Assembly (NCBI GenBank): GCA_022708765.1
Contig: JAKIYB010000038.1
Coordinates: 1 to 15,833 of the forward strand
DNA: 15,833 nt
Direction: 5' to 3'
Source of the DNA: Armatimonadota bacterium
GTDB taxonomy: Bacteria > Armatimonadota > Hebobacteria > CAIYQO01
Shown here: positions 6,812-12,800 of the stretch, piece by piece
How the letters are laid out: each line of letters begins with the position of its first letter
Position numbering within the stretch: position 1 is the first letter of the stretch
Notes under the pieces: generated by a model
What the model saw: the letters and a program-made list of their open reading frames with translations, nothing else
Databases searched by the model: none
Told to the model about the DNA's origin: nothing
Program-made: the position numbers and the translations under genes

Positions 6812-6947
6812 TGTGGCGCAAACTCGCCCGCCGGTCAACCGGTTGGACGGGTTGGGTGGCGTAAATCGCACACGCGGGGCAGGACGGGGGATGGCGGGTC
6901 GGGTGCCAGCCGGATGCCGGCACGATTGACGAGTCGGACGCGTCGGC

Positions 6948-7277
6948 TTACTGGCTGGCGTCGAGGGTGCGCAGGTGGCGGCGAATGGCCGTCAACATGC
7001 TGAGGATGTAGATGTGGTTGCCGGTTGGCCGTGTCATGCTGAAGTTACTGGCAACGCCGCAGAGCAGTTCGAGGAACAGGTCGGCGATGCTCCAGTAGTC
7101 GATGCGTACGCCTTCCAGGTGGGGCAGCAGGTCCACCTCGTCGGCTTCCAGCACTTCGGCAGACAGCACGACATGCGGATCATCCGCCACCACGAGAATC
7201 GTGAAGCACACGGAGGTATCCTCCCATTTCAGGTCGGTGACCAGTTGGGCGAGTTCATTATCGAGCGTCAACATCAT
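6948..7277 (-). CDS. Unknown 109-residue acidic protein
   Basis: I do not recognise a family. The protein is acidic in its first two thirds (LKWEDTSVCFTILVVADDP, LEADEVDLLPHLEGVRIDYW) and ends with a basic helical stretch (LTAIRRHLRTLDASQ); no signal peptide or membrane span is evident. The start at 7277 is supported by GGAGG 6 nt upstream; a second ATG follows immediately. It is the last gene of the four-gene operon beginning with the RadC-like protein, and its start overlaps the preceding gene by 20 nt. The longer open frame upstream is only overlap with that gene. Confidence 0.75.
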   Translation of the reverse strand: MMLTLDNELAQLVTDLKWEDTSVCFTILVVADDPHVVLSAEVLEADEVDLLPHLEGVRIDYWSIADLFLELLCGVASNFSMTRPTGNHIYILSMLTAIRRHLRTLDASQ

Positions 7278-7662
7278 CTCGAACCTCCAGTTCGTGTTCA
7301 CGAATCGTCGCCTGCAGCACGGCAATGGCGGCGCTGCGATATTCTGTCGGCCAGTATTGGCCGCAGGTATATACCCACTCGGTTCCATTCCAGGTAAGCC
7401 GTCCGCTGTACGCCCACTGGCTGGCGGCGATGATCTGGGCATCAGTCACGGTATAGTGGTCGGCAATGCGCAACAATTCGCAGATGGCGTGCCACTGGCG
7501 GGTAATCTGGCTGGCTTCGCTGCGGTAACTCGGCCAGGAGCCGTAATTTCGCCAGTCGAGTCCTGGATTTTGGGCGGCAAAATCCACGAGCGCACAGAGC
7601 GCGGGATGGGTGGCAGGCGTGAAATGCGTGTAGCGCAATGTCTGCTGGGCACGTTTACGCAT
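7258..7662 (-). CDS. Unknown 134-residue protein
   Basis: No family is recognised. It begins with a basic MRKRAQQTLRYTHF stretch and is rich in Trp and Tyr (WRNYGSWPSY, SQWAYSGRLTWNGTEWVYTCGQYW), suggesting a compact folded domain, and ends in a charged helix. The start at 7662 has a strong AAGGAGGA site. It overlaps the upstream gene by 8 nt and the downstream gene by 20 nt, so its translation is tied to both. Presence in the RadC operon suggests a role in element DNA maintenance or host takeover, which is inference from position only. Confidence 0.75.
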   Translation of the reverse strand: MRKRAQQTLRYTHFTPATHPALCALVDFAAQNPGLDWRNYGSWPSYRSEASQITRQWHAICELLRIADHYTVTDAQIIAASQWAYSGRLTWNGTEWVYTCGQYWPTEYRSAAIAVLQATIREHELEVRDDVDAR

Positions 7663-8029
7663 GGTTCTGATCCTCCTTCAAATAGCGGTCGCGGAAACAG
7701 CGGTTGAACGAAAAGCCGCTGCGCTCGTCCATGCGGCGGGCGGCATGACGGGCACGCGCGTCAAAATCAACCAGCGAGGTCAGGAAGCGCGACGGCTGGC
7801 CGTTGAGTTCGATGAAGTAGCTGCCGTTTGCGGTCCAGACGCGCCGGCCATCCGCGAAGGCGGGGATACCGGCCAACTCTAGCCGCTCCATCTCTCGGCG
7901 CATCCCGATCACCACGGTATCGGGGAAACGGGAGAGACAGTCGATGTGTACCAGGCGTGGATCGCCGTAGAGGCTGCGGGCATCCTGTACCACCTCCAAG
8001 CCGGGAAGCAATAATGTGCGGTTGCTCAT
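7655..8029 (-). CDS. Unknown 124-residue protein
   Basis: No family is recognised. A central TANGSYFIELNGQPSRFL stretch looks like antiparallel strands, followed by a very basic helix (ARARHAARRMDERSGF) that could contact nucleic acid. There is no signal sequence. The ATG at 8029 overlaps the stop of the RadC-like gene as ATGA and has GAGGTG upstream, a typical coupled start. Its own TAA lies inside the start of the next gene. Confidence 0.75.
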   Translation of the reverse strand: MSNRTLLLPGLEVVQDARSLYGDPRLVHIDCLSRFPDTVVIGMRREMERLELAGIPAFADGRRVWTANGSYFIELNGQPSRFLTSLVDFDARARHAARRMDERSGFSFNRCFRDRYLKEDQNHA

Positions 8030-8463
8030 AACACACCTCGCTCTTTCAAGCTCACGAACTGCCCGTCGCCGACGATGATGTGATCGATGAGCGGAATGCC
8101 GATCAACTCACCGACCTCCTTCAACCGGACGCTGATGGCGATGTCCTCGCGGGATTGCTCGGGTGTGCCCGAGGGGTGGCAGTGCCCGAGAATAATCGCG
8201 GCCGCCCCGGCAAGGATGGCAGCGCGGTACGTTTCACGGGGATGCAGCAGCGAGGCGTTCAAGGTGCCGACGCTCACCTCGTGGATGCCGATGGCAGCAT
8301 TCCGGGTGTTGAGGAAGATCGCGATTACCACTTCGCGGTCGCGGTCTTCAAGCTGGTCGCGCAACAATTCGTAGGCGTGCTGCGGCGAGGTGATCGTCTT
8401 CACCGGCGAGGCATGTGTGCCTTCGCGGACGAGGGCAACACGATAACGGGGTATTCGATACAC
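8026..8463 (-). CDS. RadC-like JAB/MPN-domain protein
   Basis: A 145-residue protein with the C-terminal JAMM (MPN) domain of RadC and without the usual N-terminal helix-hairpin-helix half, a form common on plasmids, phages and integrated elements. The metal motif is intact: acidic residue in DREVVIAIFLN (Glu44), His94-x-His96-Pro-Ser98-Gly and Asp107 (HCHPSGTPEQSRED; chromosomal RadC usually has HNHPSG). The biochemical role of RadC is unsettled; it is not a proven repair enzyme. A GTG at 8463 is the start, with AAGGAGGA 6 nt upstream. It heads a four-gene operon with overlapping ends and begins only ~20 nt after the T-tract of a terminator, so its own promoter is not obvious. Confidence 0.9.
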   Translation of the reverse strand: MYRIPRYRVALVREGTHASPVKTITSPQHAYELLRDQLEDRDREVVIAIFLNTRNAAIGIHEVSVGTLNASLLHPRETYRAAILAGAAAIILGHCHPSGTPEQSREDIAISVRLKEVGELIGIPLIDHIIVGDGQFVSLKERGVL

Positions 8464-8483
8464 TGGTTCCTCCTTCAGAAACG

Positions 8484-8513
8484 AAAAAGCCGCCAGGAGA
8501 TGTCCCTGACGGC
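8484..8513 (-). terminator. Intrinsic terminator after the clamp-like gene
   Basis: On the minus strand GCCGTCAGG-GACATCT-CCTGGCGGC forms a 9-bp stem with one T.G wobble, followed by TTTTTCGTTT. It starts 26 bp past the TGA of the clamp-like gene. Confidence 0.85.
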
Positions 8514-8538
8514 CGGTAACGAAATGGTGTTGGAAGGG

Positions 8539-9486
8539 TCATGCCGGGATGGCTATCGGCGCATCCTCGACTGGCAACGGCGCTAGGACGCACTGGGCAA
8601 CATCGCCCGAAGCGTCCACGTCGCTTGTGTCGTTAGCGATGAGCTGGATGTGGCGGTCGCAGACTTCCTCGCCGCCGTCACCGCAGAGCCAACCGCTCTG
8701 TAACGCGGCGCCGCAGATGCCGCAGATGCCTGGCTCCTGCCCGGCGAATTCGTCGACTTCAAACTGCACCCAGTGCAGCCCGTCATCATCCACGCCCGCG
8801 AGTTTGGCGATGCCTTCCACGTCGTGCAGGCGGATGACGCGCGTCTCCTCAGCTTCCGGCTGTGGCGGTTGCAGCCAGCTTGGGATCGGGTCTTCGAAGC
8901 CAAGCGTCCGCGGCATGGCGATGCCGTAAAAGCCCGTCAAATTTCCGATGCGGATGCTGGCCGGGCTGTTTGTGCCGTGAAATGCCAGGTCGATGTTCGG
9001 CGCGACACCCATTGTTTTCGCGAAGGCGGCGAACTTCGCCAACAGCGAGAGATCGTAGGCCATACGCGCGGTCGGCGTAATCGGCGTGTCGAGCGCGAGC
9101 ACGCGCTGGTATTGTGGAAACTCCGACGCCAGCCGGCCGGGCAGCGTGAGCGACAGGCCGGAAGCGGCGGTGATGGTCACCTGCTCATCGTCAAGCGTGA
9201 CTGTCACCGGGAACTTCTTCTCTTTGAGCACCGGCGTCATCTGCGCCAGGGGCAGCACCAGGCTGGTCGGTTCAGCGCACGCGATGTCCAGGTGATGCCC
9301 GAGAATCGGCGTCAGGTGGAGCAGACCGAGCGTGTGCGTGTCGGTGCTGACCAGCCGGACAGCCTCGGGGCTGACTTCCACCAGCACATCCCACAGGATG
9401 GAATGAGCATTGAAGTTCCGATTGGTCGAGGTGAAAGCGAGCATTGCCTCCAAGCAGCTAGCGTCAATAGTGAATGTGGCCGTCAT
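8539..9486 (-). CDS. DnaN-like sliding-clamp-related protein with C-terminal zinc knuckle
   Basis: A 315-residue protein. Residues ~1-200 resemble beta-clamp domains: the N-terminal pattern LEAMLAF...HSILWDVLVEVSPEAVRLVSTDTHTLGLLHL matches a clamp repeat, VTITAASGLSLTLPGRLASEFPQY is the strand-helix region, and YDLSLLAKFAAFAKTMG recalls phage-type clamp repeats. Bacterial DnaN is ~370 residues with three repeats, so this one is short by about one. Residues 255-276 contain C255-x2-C258, C268 and C276, a zinc-ribbon-like group not found in DnaN. It may serve as an element-specific clamp or decoy. The start at 9486 has AGAAAGG and lies downstream of the shared two-hairpin leader. The longer upstream open frame crosses that leader and is rejected. 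The assignment rests on motifs and is moderately sure. Confidence 0.65.
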   Translation of the reverse strand: MTATFTIDASCLEAMLAFTSTNRNFNAHSILWDVLVEVSPEAVRLVSTDTHTLGLLHLTPILGHHLDIACAEPTSLVLPLAQMTPVLKEKKFPVTVTLDDEQVTITAASGLSLTLPGRLASEFPQYQRVLALDTPITPTARMAYDLSLLAKFAAFAKTMGVAPNIDLAFHGTNSPASIRIGNLTGFYGIAMPRTLGFEDPIPSWLQPPQPEAEETRVIRLHDVEGIAKLAGVDDDGLHWVQFEVDEFAGQEPGICGICGAALQSGWLCGDGGEEVCDRHIQLIANDTSDVDASGDVAQCVLAPLPVEDAPIAIPA

Positions 9487-9560
9487 GGGGTGCCTTTCTG
9501 CGCGTGCAATACCATGCGCGCCCCGGTCAACATGGCCAAAAGCTGGCCACCAAACAGCAA
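9487..9560 (-). promoter_or_regulatory. Shared two-hairpin leader, copy C (clamp-like gene)
   Basis: On the minus strand after the terminator: GTTTGGTGG, a hairpin TGGCCA-GCTTT-TGGCCA, then GGG and the stem GCGCG...CGCGC around CATGGTATTGCA, followed directly by AGAAAGG and the start codon. The order and several blocks are shared with the leaders at 10975-11043 and 12391-12449. No convincing -10/-35 pair was found in it. Confidence 0.6.
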
Positions 9561-9578
9561 CGCCGCCCTGCGGCGGCG
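9561..9578 (-). terminator. Probable intrinsic terminator after the zinc-finger gene
   Basis: On the minus strand CGCCGCC-GCAG-GGCGGCG is followed by TTGCTGTTT, a weak T-tract. It lies 28 bp past the TAG of the zinc-finger gene. Confidence 0.6.
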
Positions 9579-9605
9579 AAAGGATGGAATGGGTGACGCC
9601 CGGCA

Positions 9606-10127
9606 CTACCAGAGATCGAACAGTGCTTCCGGGTCGTCGGTCGCATCCAGCGCCGAGGTCATGAGCGTGTCCAGGTGCGGCCGATCCTGGCTGGCGCGCT
9701 TACCCGTACCGTGGCAGACCGGACACGGCTCGGGGGTGCAGTCGGGGCACACGGCGCGTTTGCGCAGCGCCCAGCCGTCACGGCACTCGAAGCGTTCGGC
9801 GTCGGGGAACGGTGCCCAGGTGGGGTCGGCGATGGTCCGGCCGCGCGGCGTCTCCGGGGTGACGCTCCCCTGCACGAGCCAGCGCTCCTCCCCGCGCAGC
9901 AACGTCACAAGCGTGATGGTGTGGTAGCCGAAGCAGGTTGGGCAGGCGCCCATCGGCGTACGCAGGCGTCCGGTGCCCCGACATGCGAGACACGCCTCAC
10001 CGAAGTGGCAGCAGGGGCAGCCCTCGCCGGCGAGGATGCGCCGACCTTCGGCAGGGGATACATCGCCGTGCTTCAGCCCGTAATAATCCCACGGTTCGTT
10101 GCACACGGCACAGTAGACATCACTCAT
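9606..10127 (-). CDS. Cysteine-rich zinc-finger protein with DnaJ-like CxxCxGxG motifs
   Basis: A 173-residue protein with at least thirteen cysteines in pairs: C6/C9, C37-C40, C46/C49, C62/C65, C127/C130 and C135/C138, plus C115. Two pairs are CxxCxGxG motifs (CLACRGTG, CPVCHGTG) as in the DnaJ cysteine-rich region, which binds two zinc ions; here they are far apart and no J domain is present. It may bind unfolded protein, DNA or RNA, and the partner is unknown. The start at 10127 is supported by AAAGGAG; an ATG further upstream at 10160 lies in the preceding hairpin. It is the last gene before a terminator, in the cluster from 10974 down. Confidence 0.8.
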   Translation of the reverse strand: MSDVYCAVCNEPWDYYGLKHGDVSPAEGRRILAGEGCPCCHFGEACLACRGTGRLRTPMGACPTCFGYHTITLVTLLRGEERWLVQGSVTPETPRGRTIADPTWAPFPDAERFECRDGWALRKRAVCPDCTPEPCPVCHGTGKRASQDRPHLDTLMTSALDATDDPEALFDLW

Positions 10128-10152
10128 GGATTCAACTCCTTTCGGAACACAA

Positions 10153-10170
10153 TGGAGCATGATCGCTCCA
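10153..10170 (-). terminator. Weak terminator-like hairpin
   Basis: TGGAGC-N6-GCTCCA forms a 6-bp stem 13 nt past the stop of the 109-residue gene, followed on the minus strand by TTGTGTT. The T-tract is poor; it may instead be an mRNA processing or translation-control hairpin. Confidence 0.35.
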
Positions 10171-10182
10171 GTAGCACCAGGG

Positions 10183-10512
10183 TTAGCGTATGGTGCTGTC
10201 CAATGACGGCAGCGCCTCGATCAGGTGGGCAAAGGCGTCCGCGAGCTGGCGTTCCCGCGCAGCAAGGATACGCGCAGCGGTGCGGTCAGCCGGCGTCCGC
10301 GTGGCACGCGCGCACTGCTGCTGTCGCTGGGTGAGGTACTGCTCCACCTCGGCGGTATCGAGCAGCAGGTCGCGGCCTTGCGGGGTGTGGATCGCCGCCA
10401 GCAGGTAGTGGTGTAGGTCGGTCCAGCGGGTGATGCCGTGGCGACGGCAGCGCTGTTCGACAGTGAAGAGAAGCGCATGGCGGCGCTCGCGCAGTTCGGC
10501 GTAGGCGTTCAC
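10183..10512 (-). CDS. Unknown 109-residue helical protein
   Basis: No family is recognised. It is strongly basic and helical throughout: AELRERRHALLFTVEQRCRRHG, VEQYLTQRQQQCARATRTPADRT and ILAARERQLADAFAHLIEAL; coiled-coil segments are likely. It has no signal peptide. The start is GTG at 10512 with AGGAGG 8 nt upstream, preceded by the second hairpin of the shared leader (CCGCG...CGCGG). It follows the 69-residue gene by ~50 nt and is probably in the same transcript. Confidence 0.7.
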   Translation of the reverse strand: MNAYAELRERRHALLFTVEQRCRRHGITRWTDLHHYLLAAIHTPQGRDLLLDTAEVEQYLTQRQQQCARATRTPADRTAARILAARERQLADAFAHLIEALPSLDSTIR

Positions 10513-10550
10513 AGGTGGTTCCTCCTCCGCGTGGTTGGGATGCTATGCGC
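10513..10550 (-). promoter_or_regulatory. Shared leader hairpin, partial copy D
   Basis: On the minus strand GGG is followed by CCGCG, a 16-nt loop starting CAT and ending CA, CGCGG and immediately the AGGAGG ribosome site. It matches the second hairpin of the other three leaders but lacks the GTTTGGTG box and a terminator. Confidence 0.55.
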
Positions 10551-10565
10551 GGCCCAGCAGCAGTG

Positions 10566-10775
10566 TTAGGAGTAGATGCCGGCCGCAATCTTTCGCGCCC
10601 ATACCATGTCATCCGGGGCATGGCTGGCGACGTCGGCCAGGATGTCGGCGATGATGCGCGGCAGCAGATGCACGGTGCCGTGCTGCTCCGCGAAAACTAC
10701 GCTCTTTTCGATGGACGCGAGCTTGTAGGCGAGAATGGCCGCGCGTCGAACGGCCGCTTCGTGTTCAGGGGTCAT
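10566..10775 (-). CDS. Unknown 69-residue protein
   Basis: A small protein that looks mostly alpha-helical (EAAVRRAAILAYKLASIEKS, LLPRIIADILADVASHAPDD), with no recognised family or membrane span. The ATG at 10775 is preceded by AAAAGGAG 7 nt away. It starts 13 nt after the previous gene's stop and so is probably co-transcribed with it. Confidence 0.65.
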   Translation of the reverse strand: MTPEHEAAVRRAAILAYKLASIEKSVVFAEQHGTVHLLPRIIADILADVASHAPDDMVWARKIAAGIYS

Positions 10776-10788
10776 GTCAAGCTCCTTT

Positions 10789-10974
10789 TCAACGGGCTAC
10801 GCGGCCATCCAGCATGCGAAGGGCCAGGTCATAAAGATCGGCTGTACGCACCGGCTCGTCATCGAGCCTGGCGCGGATGATCGCCAGCACGGCGGCATCT
10901 TCGTCGGTCAGGCACCGGATACGACGGCGCGGGGGTGTCGTCGGCAGCGGATGCTGCGAGGTCGTGGTTGCCAT
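10789..10974 (-). CDS. Unknown 61-residue protein
   Basis: A small protein with a basic, proline-rich N-terminus (TSQHPLPTTPPRRRIR) and a helical C-terminal half (LTDEDAAVLAIIRARLDDEP, TADLYDLALRMLDGRVAR) that could be a small helix-turn-helix or oligomerisation unit; no family is recognised. The ATG at 10974 has AGAGAGG upstream and follows a full copy of the two-hairpin leader. The longer open frame through that leader and the terminator is not credible. It is the first gene of the cluster running down to 9606. Confidence 0.65.
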   Translation of the reverse strand: MATTTSQHPLPTTPPRRRIRCLTDEDAAVLAIIRARLDDEPVRTADLYDLALRMLDGRVAR

Positions 10975-11043
10975 GGGGTTCCTCTCTTCGCGTGGGGTGA
11001 CGGCATGCGCGTCCCGCCGTGGTGGTCTCCACCAAACACAAAA
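10975..11043 (-). promoter_or_regulatory. Shared two-hairpin leader, copy A
   Basis: On the minus strand, directly after the terminator T-tract: GTTTGGTGG-AGA-CCACC (5-bp hairpin), then GGG, the stem CGCG...CGCG around a 15-nt loop starting CAT and ending CA, then AGAGAGG and the ATG. No clear promoter hexamers were seen in it. Confidence 0.6.
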
Positions 11044-11066
11044 ACGCCCGGCATGATACCGAGCGT
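11044..11066 (-). terminator. Intrinsic terminator after the 88-residue gene
   Basis: On the minus strand ACGCTCGG-TATCATG-CCGGGCGT, with one T.G wobble, is followed by TTTTG. It lies 24 bp past the TAG at 11090. Confidence 0.8.
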
Positions 11067-11089
11067 CAACAGAAAAGGTGAAGCTGGAG

Positions 11090-11356
11090 CTACTTGCCGT
11101 AGCTACGCCCGTGGATTGCCTCCATCTCCGCCAACTGAGACAAGCCGTCCGGGATAGGCTGACTGCGGTAAACCAGCTCGGTGAAGAGCAGCAGCGCGGG
11201 GCAGTGCTCCATGAGGTATTGCCGGGCACCGCGGAGATTCGCCTCAAGCCCAAGGGCCGTATGCCCGCGCTCAGCGTCAAGCTGCATCAGCATCAGGATG
11301 CTTGTCAGGCGCAGCAGGTGCCCGAAGATGCGGTGTTCCTGTTCGGTCGTTATCAT
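11090..11356 (-). CDS. Unknown 88-residue helical protein
   Basis: No family is recognised. It looks largely helical, with a hydrophobic stretch HLLRLTSILMLMQLDAERGH that is amphipathic rather than a clear membrane span, and a second helix YLMEHCPALLLFTELVY. The start at 11356 is supported by GGAGG 5 nt upstream. It starts 11 nt after the stop of the preceding gene and ends 24 bp before a terminator, so it is the last gene of its operon. Confidence 0.75.
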   Translation of the reverse strand: MITTEQEHRIFGHLLRLTSILMLMQLDAERGHTALGLEANLRGARQYLMEHCPALLLFTELVYRSQPIPDGLSQLAEMEAIHGRSYGK

Positions 11357-11367
11357 GGGTCCTCCGT

Positions 11368-11859
11368 TCAGAGTGTGGCGCCGTAGCGGGCAGCAAGCTG
11401 CTGGTAGAGCCGCCGACTGGCGCGGGTCTCGCAATCAAGGTCAATACTGTGCTTACGGGCATACCGCTGCACCCGGCTGAGTAGCCGATATCCGCGCGAC
11501 CATTGGCCGCTGTGATGCTCGTAGGCCAGGGTGTAGAGCGCGCGGATGAGATCGGGGTCGCAGGGGTAGCTGATCGGCTCGAAGTAGCCGGGGTCTGCCA
11601 CCCGCTTACCGATGTGGGCGTCCAACCATGTCTGCGCCTTGGTGATGTGTTCGCTGGCGGTGCGACGAGGGCAACTAATCGTTCCGTCGCTGGCGCCCTT
11701 GCAGGTACGCCGACACTTCGCGCACGGTGACCAGCCAAAGGCCAAGGCGATACCACAGTAGTCCAGGTCGCTTTGCACGAGCAGGTCGCGGCCGTCATCG
11801 TGCTGGATGATGTAATCCCAGCCAAATTGGCCTGATTCGAGGGTGATGCCATTAGTCAT
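11368..11859 (-). CDS. Unknown 163-residue protein with a four-cysteine cluster
   Basis: No family is recognised. Residues 46-63 carry C46-x2-C49-x3-C53 and C63 (SPCAKCRRTCKG...ISC), a probable zinc or metal site. The C-terminal half is basic and helical (LLSRVQRYARKHS, ETRASRRLYQQLAARYG), compatible with nucleic-acid binding. The ATG at 11859 overlaps the upstream stop as ATGA and has AAGGAG 8 nt upstream, so it is coupled to the 68-residue gene. Confidence 0.75.
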   Translation of the reverse strand: MTNGITLESGQFGWDYIIQHDDGRDLLVQSDLDYCGIALAFGWSPCAKCRRTCKGASDGTISCPRRTASEHITKAQTWLDAHIGKRVADPGYFEPISYPCDPDLIRALYTLAYEHHSGQWSRGYRLLSRVQRYARKHSIDLDCETRASRRLYQQLAARYGATL

Positions 11860-12062
11860 TGCGCGTCTCCTTCCTCGGTGCACAGTTGCGCCCAGGTCTC
11901 ATGCAGGAGCTGTTCGACTTCACGGCGCACCTGCGGTTGTCGCGGAGCCACCGCGCCAGCAATGCGGCGGATAGTAGCCGTGGGATTGGTCGCCGGCCCG
12001 TTCATCTCCCATTCGTACTGCAGGCGGGCACGGGCGGTCGCGGCTAGGTCATGCGGCGTCAT
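11856..12062 (-). CDS. Unknown 68-residue protein
   Basis: A small, mostly helical protein (MTPHDLAATARARLQYEWE, then VRREVEQLLHETWAQLCTEEGDAQ); no family is recognised. The start at 12062 has GAGGAGG about 6 nt upstream, located in the last codons of the previous gene, and the two genes overlap by 14 nt. The longer open frame upstream is the shadow of that gene. Confidence 0.65.
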   Translation of the reverse strand: MTPHDLAATARARLQYEWEMNGPATNPTATIRRIAGAVAPRQPQVRREVEQLLHETWAQLCTEEGDAQ

Positions 12063-12390
12063 CGTCAGCCTCCTCGTCTTCCTCTTCCTGAATGCGCGTC
12101 CACTCTTCCCAGAGCCTGGCTTCCAAGTGCTCGAAGATGTTGGCGGCGACCCAGTTGACCGGGCAGTTCGTGCCGTCGAAGTTGCTGCCATTCGCCGGAC
12201 CGAGTTCGGGTTCGGTAACGGCAAGGTGCAAGTTGTCGGCAGCAAGTTGGAGCAGCGTGTGGGTCATCACCGGAACGGCACCATCAGCGATGGCAAAGAT
12301 CACATCGGCGACATCAACCTCGCCGGGGTTGTCCTCCCGCCACGCGCGCAACTCGGCGATGGCTTCACGTTCGAGCTCGTACAATGTCAT
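12049..12390 (-). CDS. Unknown 113-residue protein with a very acidic tail
   Basis: No family is recognised. An N-terminal helix (MTLYELEREAIAELRAWRED) is followed by a mixed central region (DVADVIFAIADGAVPVMTHTLLQLA) and a C-terminus of RIQEEEDEEADDDAA. Acidic tails of this kind occur in DNA-mimic and anti-restriction proteins, but that is only a resemblance in composition. The start at 12390 has GAAAGG about 10 nt upstream, downstream of leader copy B. It is the first gene of the operon running to 11090. Confidence 0.7.
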   Translation of the reverse strand: MTLYELEREAIAELRAWREDNPGEVDVADVIFAIADGAVPVMTHTLLQLAADNLHLAVTEPELGPANGSNFDGTNCPVNWVAANIFEHLEARLWEEWTRIQEEEDEEADDDAA

Positions 12391-12449
12391 GGGTGTTTAC
12401 CTTTCTCTGCGTGTCTACGTCGCAGCCCGGATCGGTGCTTCACCAAACG
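12391..12449 (-). promoter_or_regulatory. Shared two-hairpin leader, copy B
   Basis: On the minus strand after the terminator T-tract: GTTTGGTG-AAG-CACC (4-bp hairpin), then GGG, the stem CTGCG...CGCAG around a 9-nt loop, then AGAAAGG and the ATG at 12390. The stem differs from the other copies at two pairs and both changes keep pairing. Confidence 0.6.
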
Positions 12450-12475
12450 AAAAAAGCCAGGCACGCTGGCCTGGC
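12450..12475 (-). terminator. Intrinsic terminator or attenuator before the 113-residue gene
   Basis: On the minus strand GCCAGGC-CAGCGT-GCCTGGC is a perfect 7-bp stem followed by six T. Unlike the other terminators no recognisable gene ends just upstream; the primase stop is ~325 bp away. This fits an attenuator for the operon that follows. Confidence 0.8.
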
Positions 12476-12545
12476 CGTCGGGTGGAAAGAGTGGATCGTG
12501 GTGAGCAGGGGGCGCGCGCAGCGCCGGGTGCAGGTAGTGGTGCAT

Positions 12546-12759
12546 GGCGTCTCCTCGGGAAGCCCCAGGGCGTGAATATCGACACGCCCCGGTCATCTGG
12601 CTATACCTGATTACCTGGGGGAAGCCGGTGGGTGCTGGCGCGCGTGGCCGAATACCGATTGCCCTTCGAGGGTCCGGTGTGTTTCGGAAAATTTTAGCGC
12701 TATTACCGGCGCCTGAAGGCGTACGTGCGAGGGGTGGAATCGGGATCGCAATACGACAA
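12546..12759. other. Non-coding gap with palindromes, probable control region
   Basis: I see no convincing gene here. It contains a hairpin GGGCGTG-N8-CACGCCC (12568-12574/12583-12589), facing CCCCAGG/CCTGGGG (12563-12569/12614-12620), and an AT-rich island at 12687-12704 made of AAAATTTT and TAGCGCTA palindromes. On the minus strand TAAAAT in this island could be a -10 box, but no good -35 accompanies it. Confidence 0.4.
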
Positions 12760-12792
12760 CGCCCCGGAGACGCGCAAGGCTACTCCGGGGCG
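12760..12792 (-). terminator. Probable terminator hairpin after the primase-helicase
   Basis: CGCCCCGGAG (12760-12769) and CTCCGGGGCG (12783-12792) form a perfect 10-bp stem with a 13-nt loop, starting 8 bp past the primase stop. The following TTGTCGTATTG is a poor T-tract, so termination may be partial. Confidence 0.5.
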
Positions 12793-12800
12793 GTACGGCA

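Larger units (their letters stand above)
12387..12545 (-). other. Possible His/Pro-rich leader peptide crossing a terminator
   Basis: A 52-codon frame starts with ATG at 12545 preceded by GAGGAG 6 nt upstream, begins MHHYLHPALRAPPAHHDPLF and reads through the terminator hairpin at 12450-12475. Its TGA overlaps the ATG of the next gene as ATGA. Five His and seven Pro in the first 23 residues ahead of a terminator recall attenuation leaders, but it could be chance. It is not treated as a normal gene. Confidence 0.3.

Noticed and set aside
5614..6864. 416-codon plus-strand frame antisense to the methyltransferase fusion
   Set aside because: No ribosome site, no recognisable domain, and the opposite strand encodes a clear ParB/MT-A70/receiver protein; long antisense frames are expected in GC-rich DNA.
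8773..9927. 384-codon plus-strand frame
   Set aside because: It is antisense to the clamp-like and zinc-finger genes and crosses a terminator and leader; composition is Arg/His-rich, as in antisense shadows.
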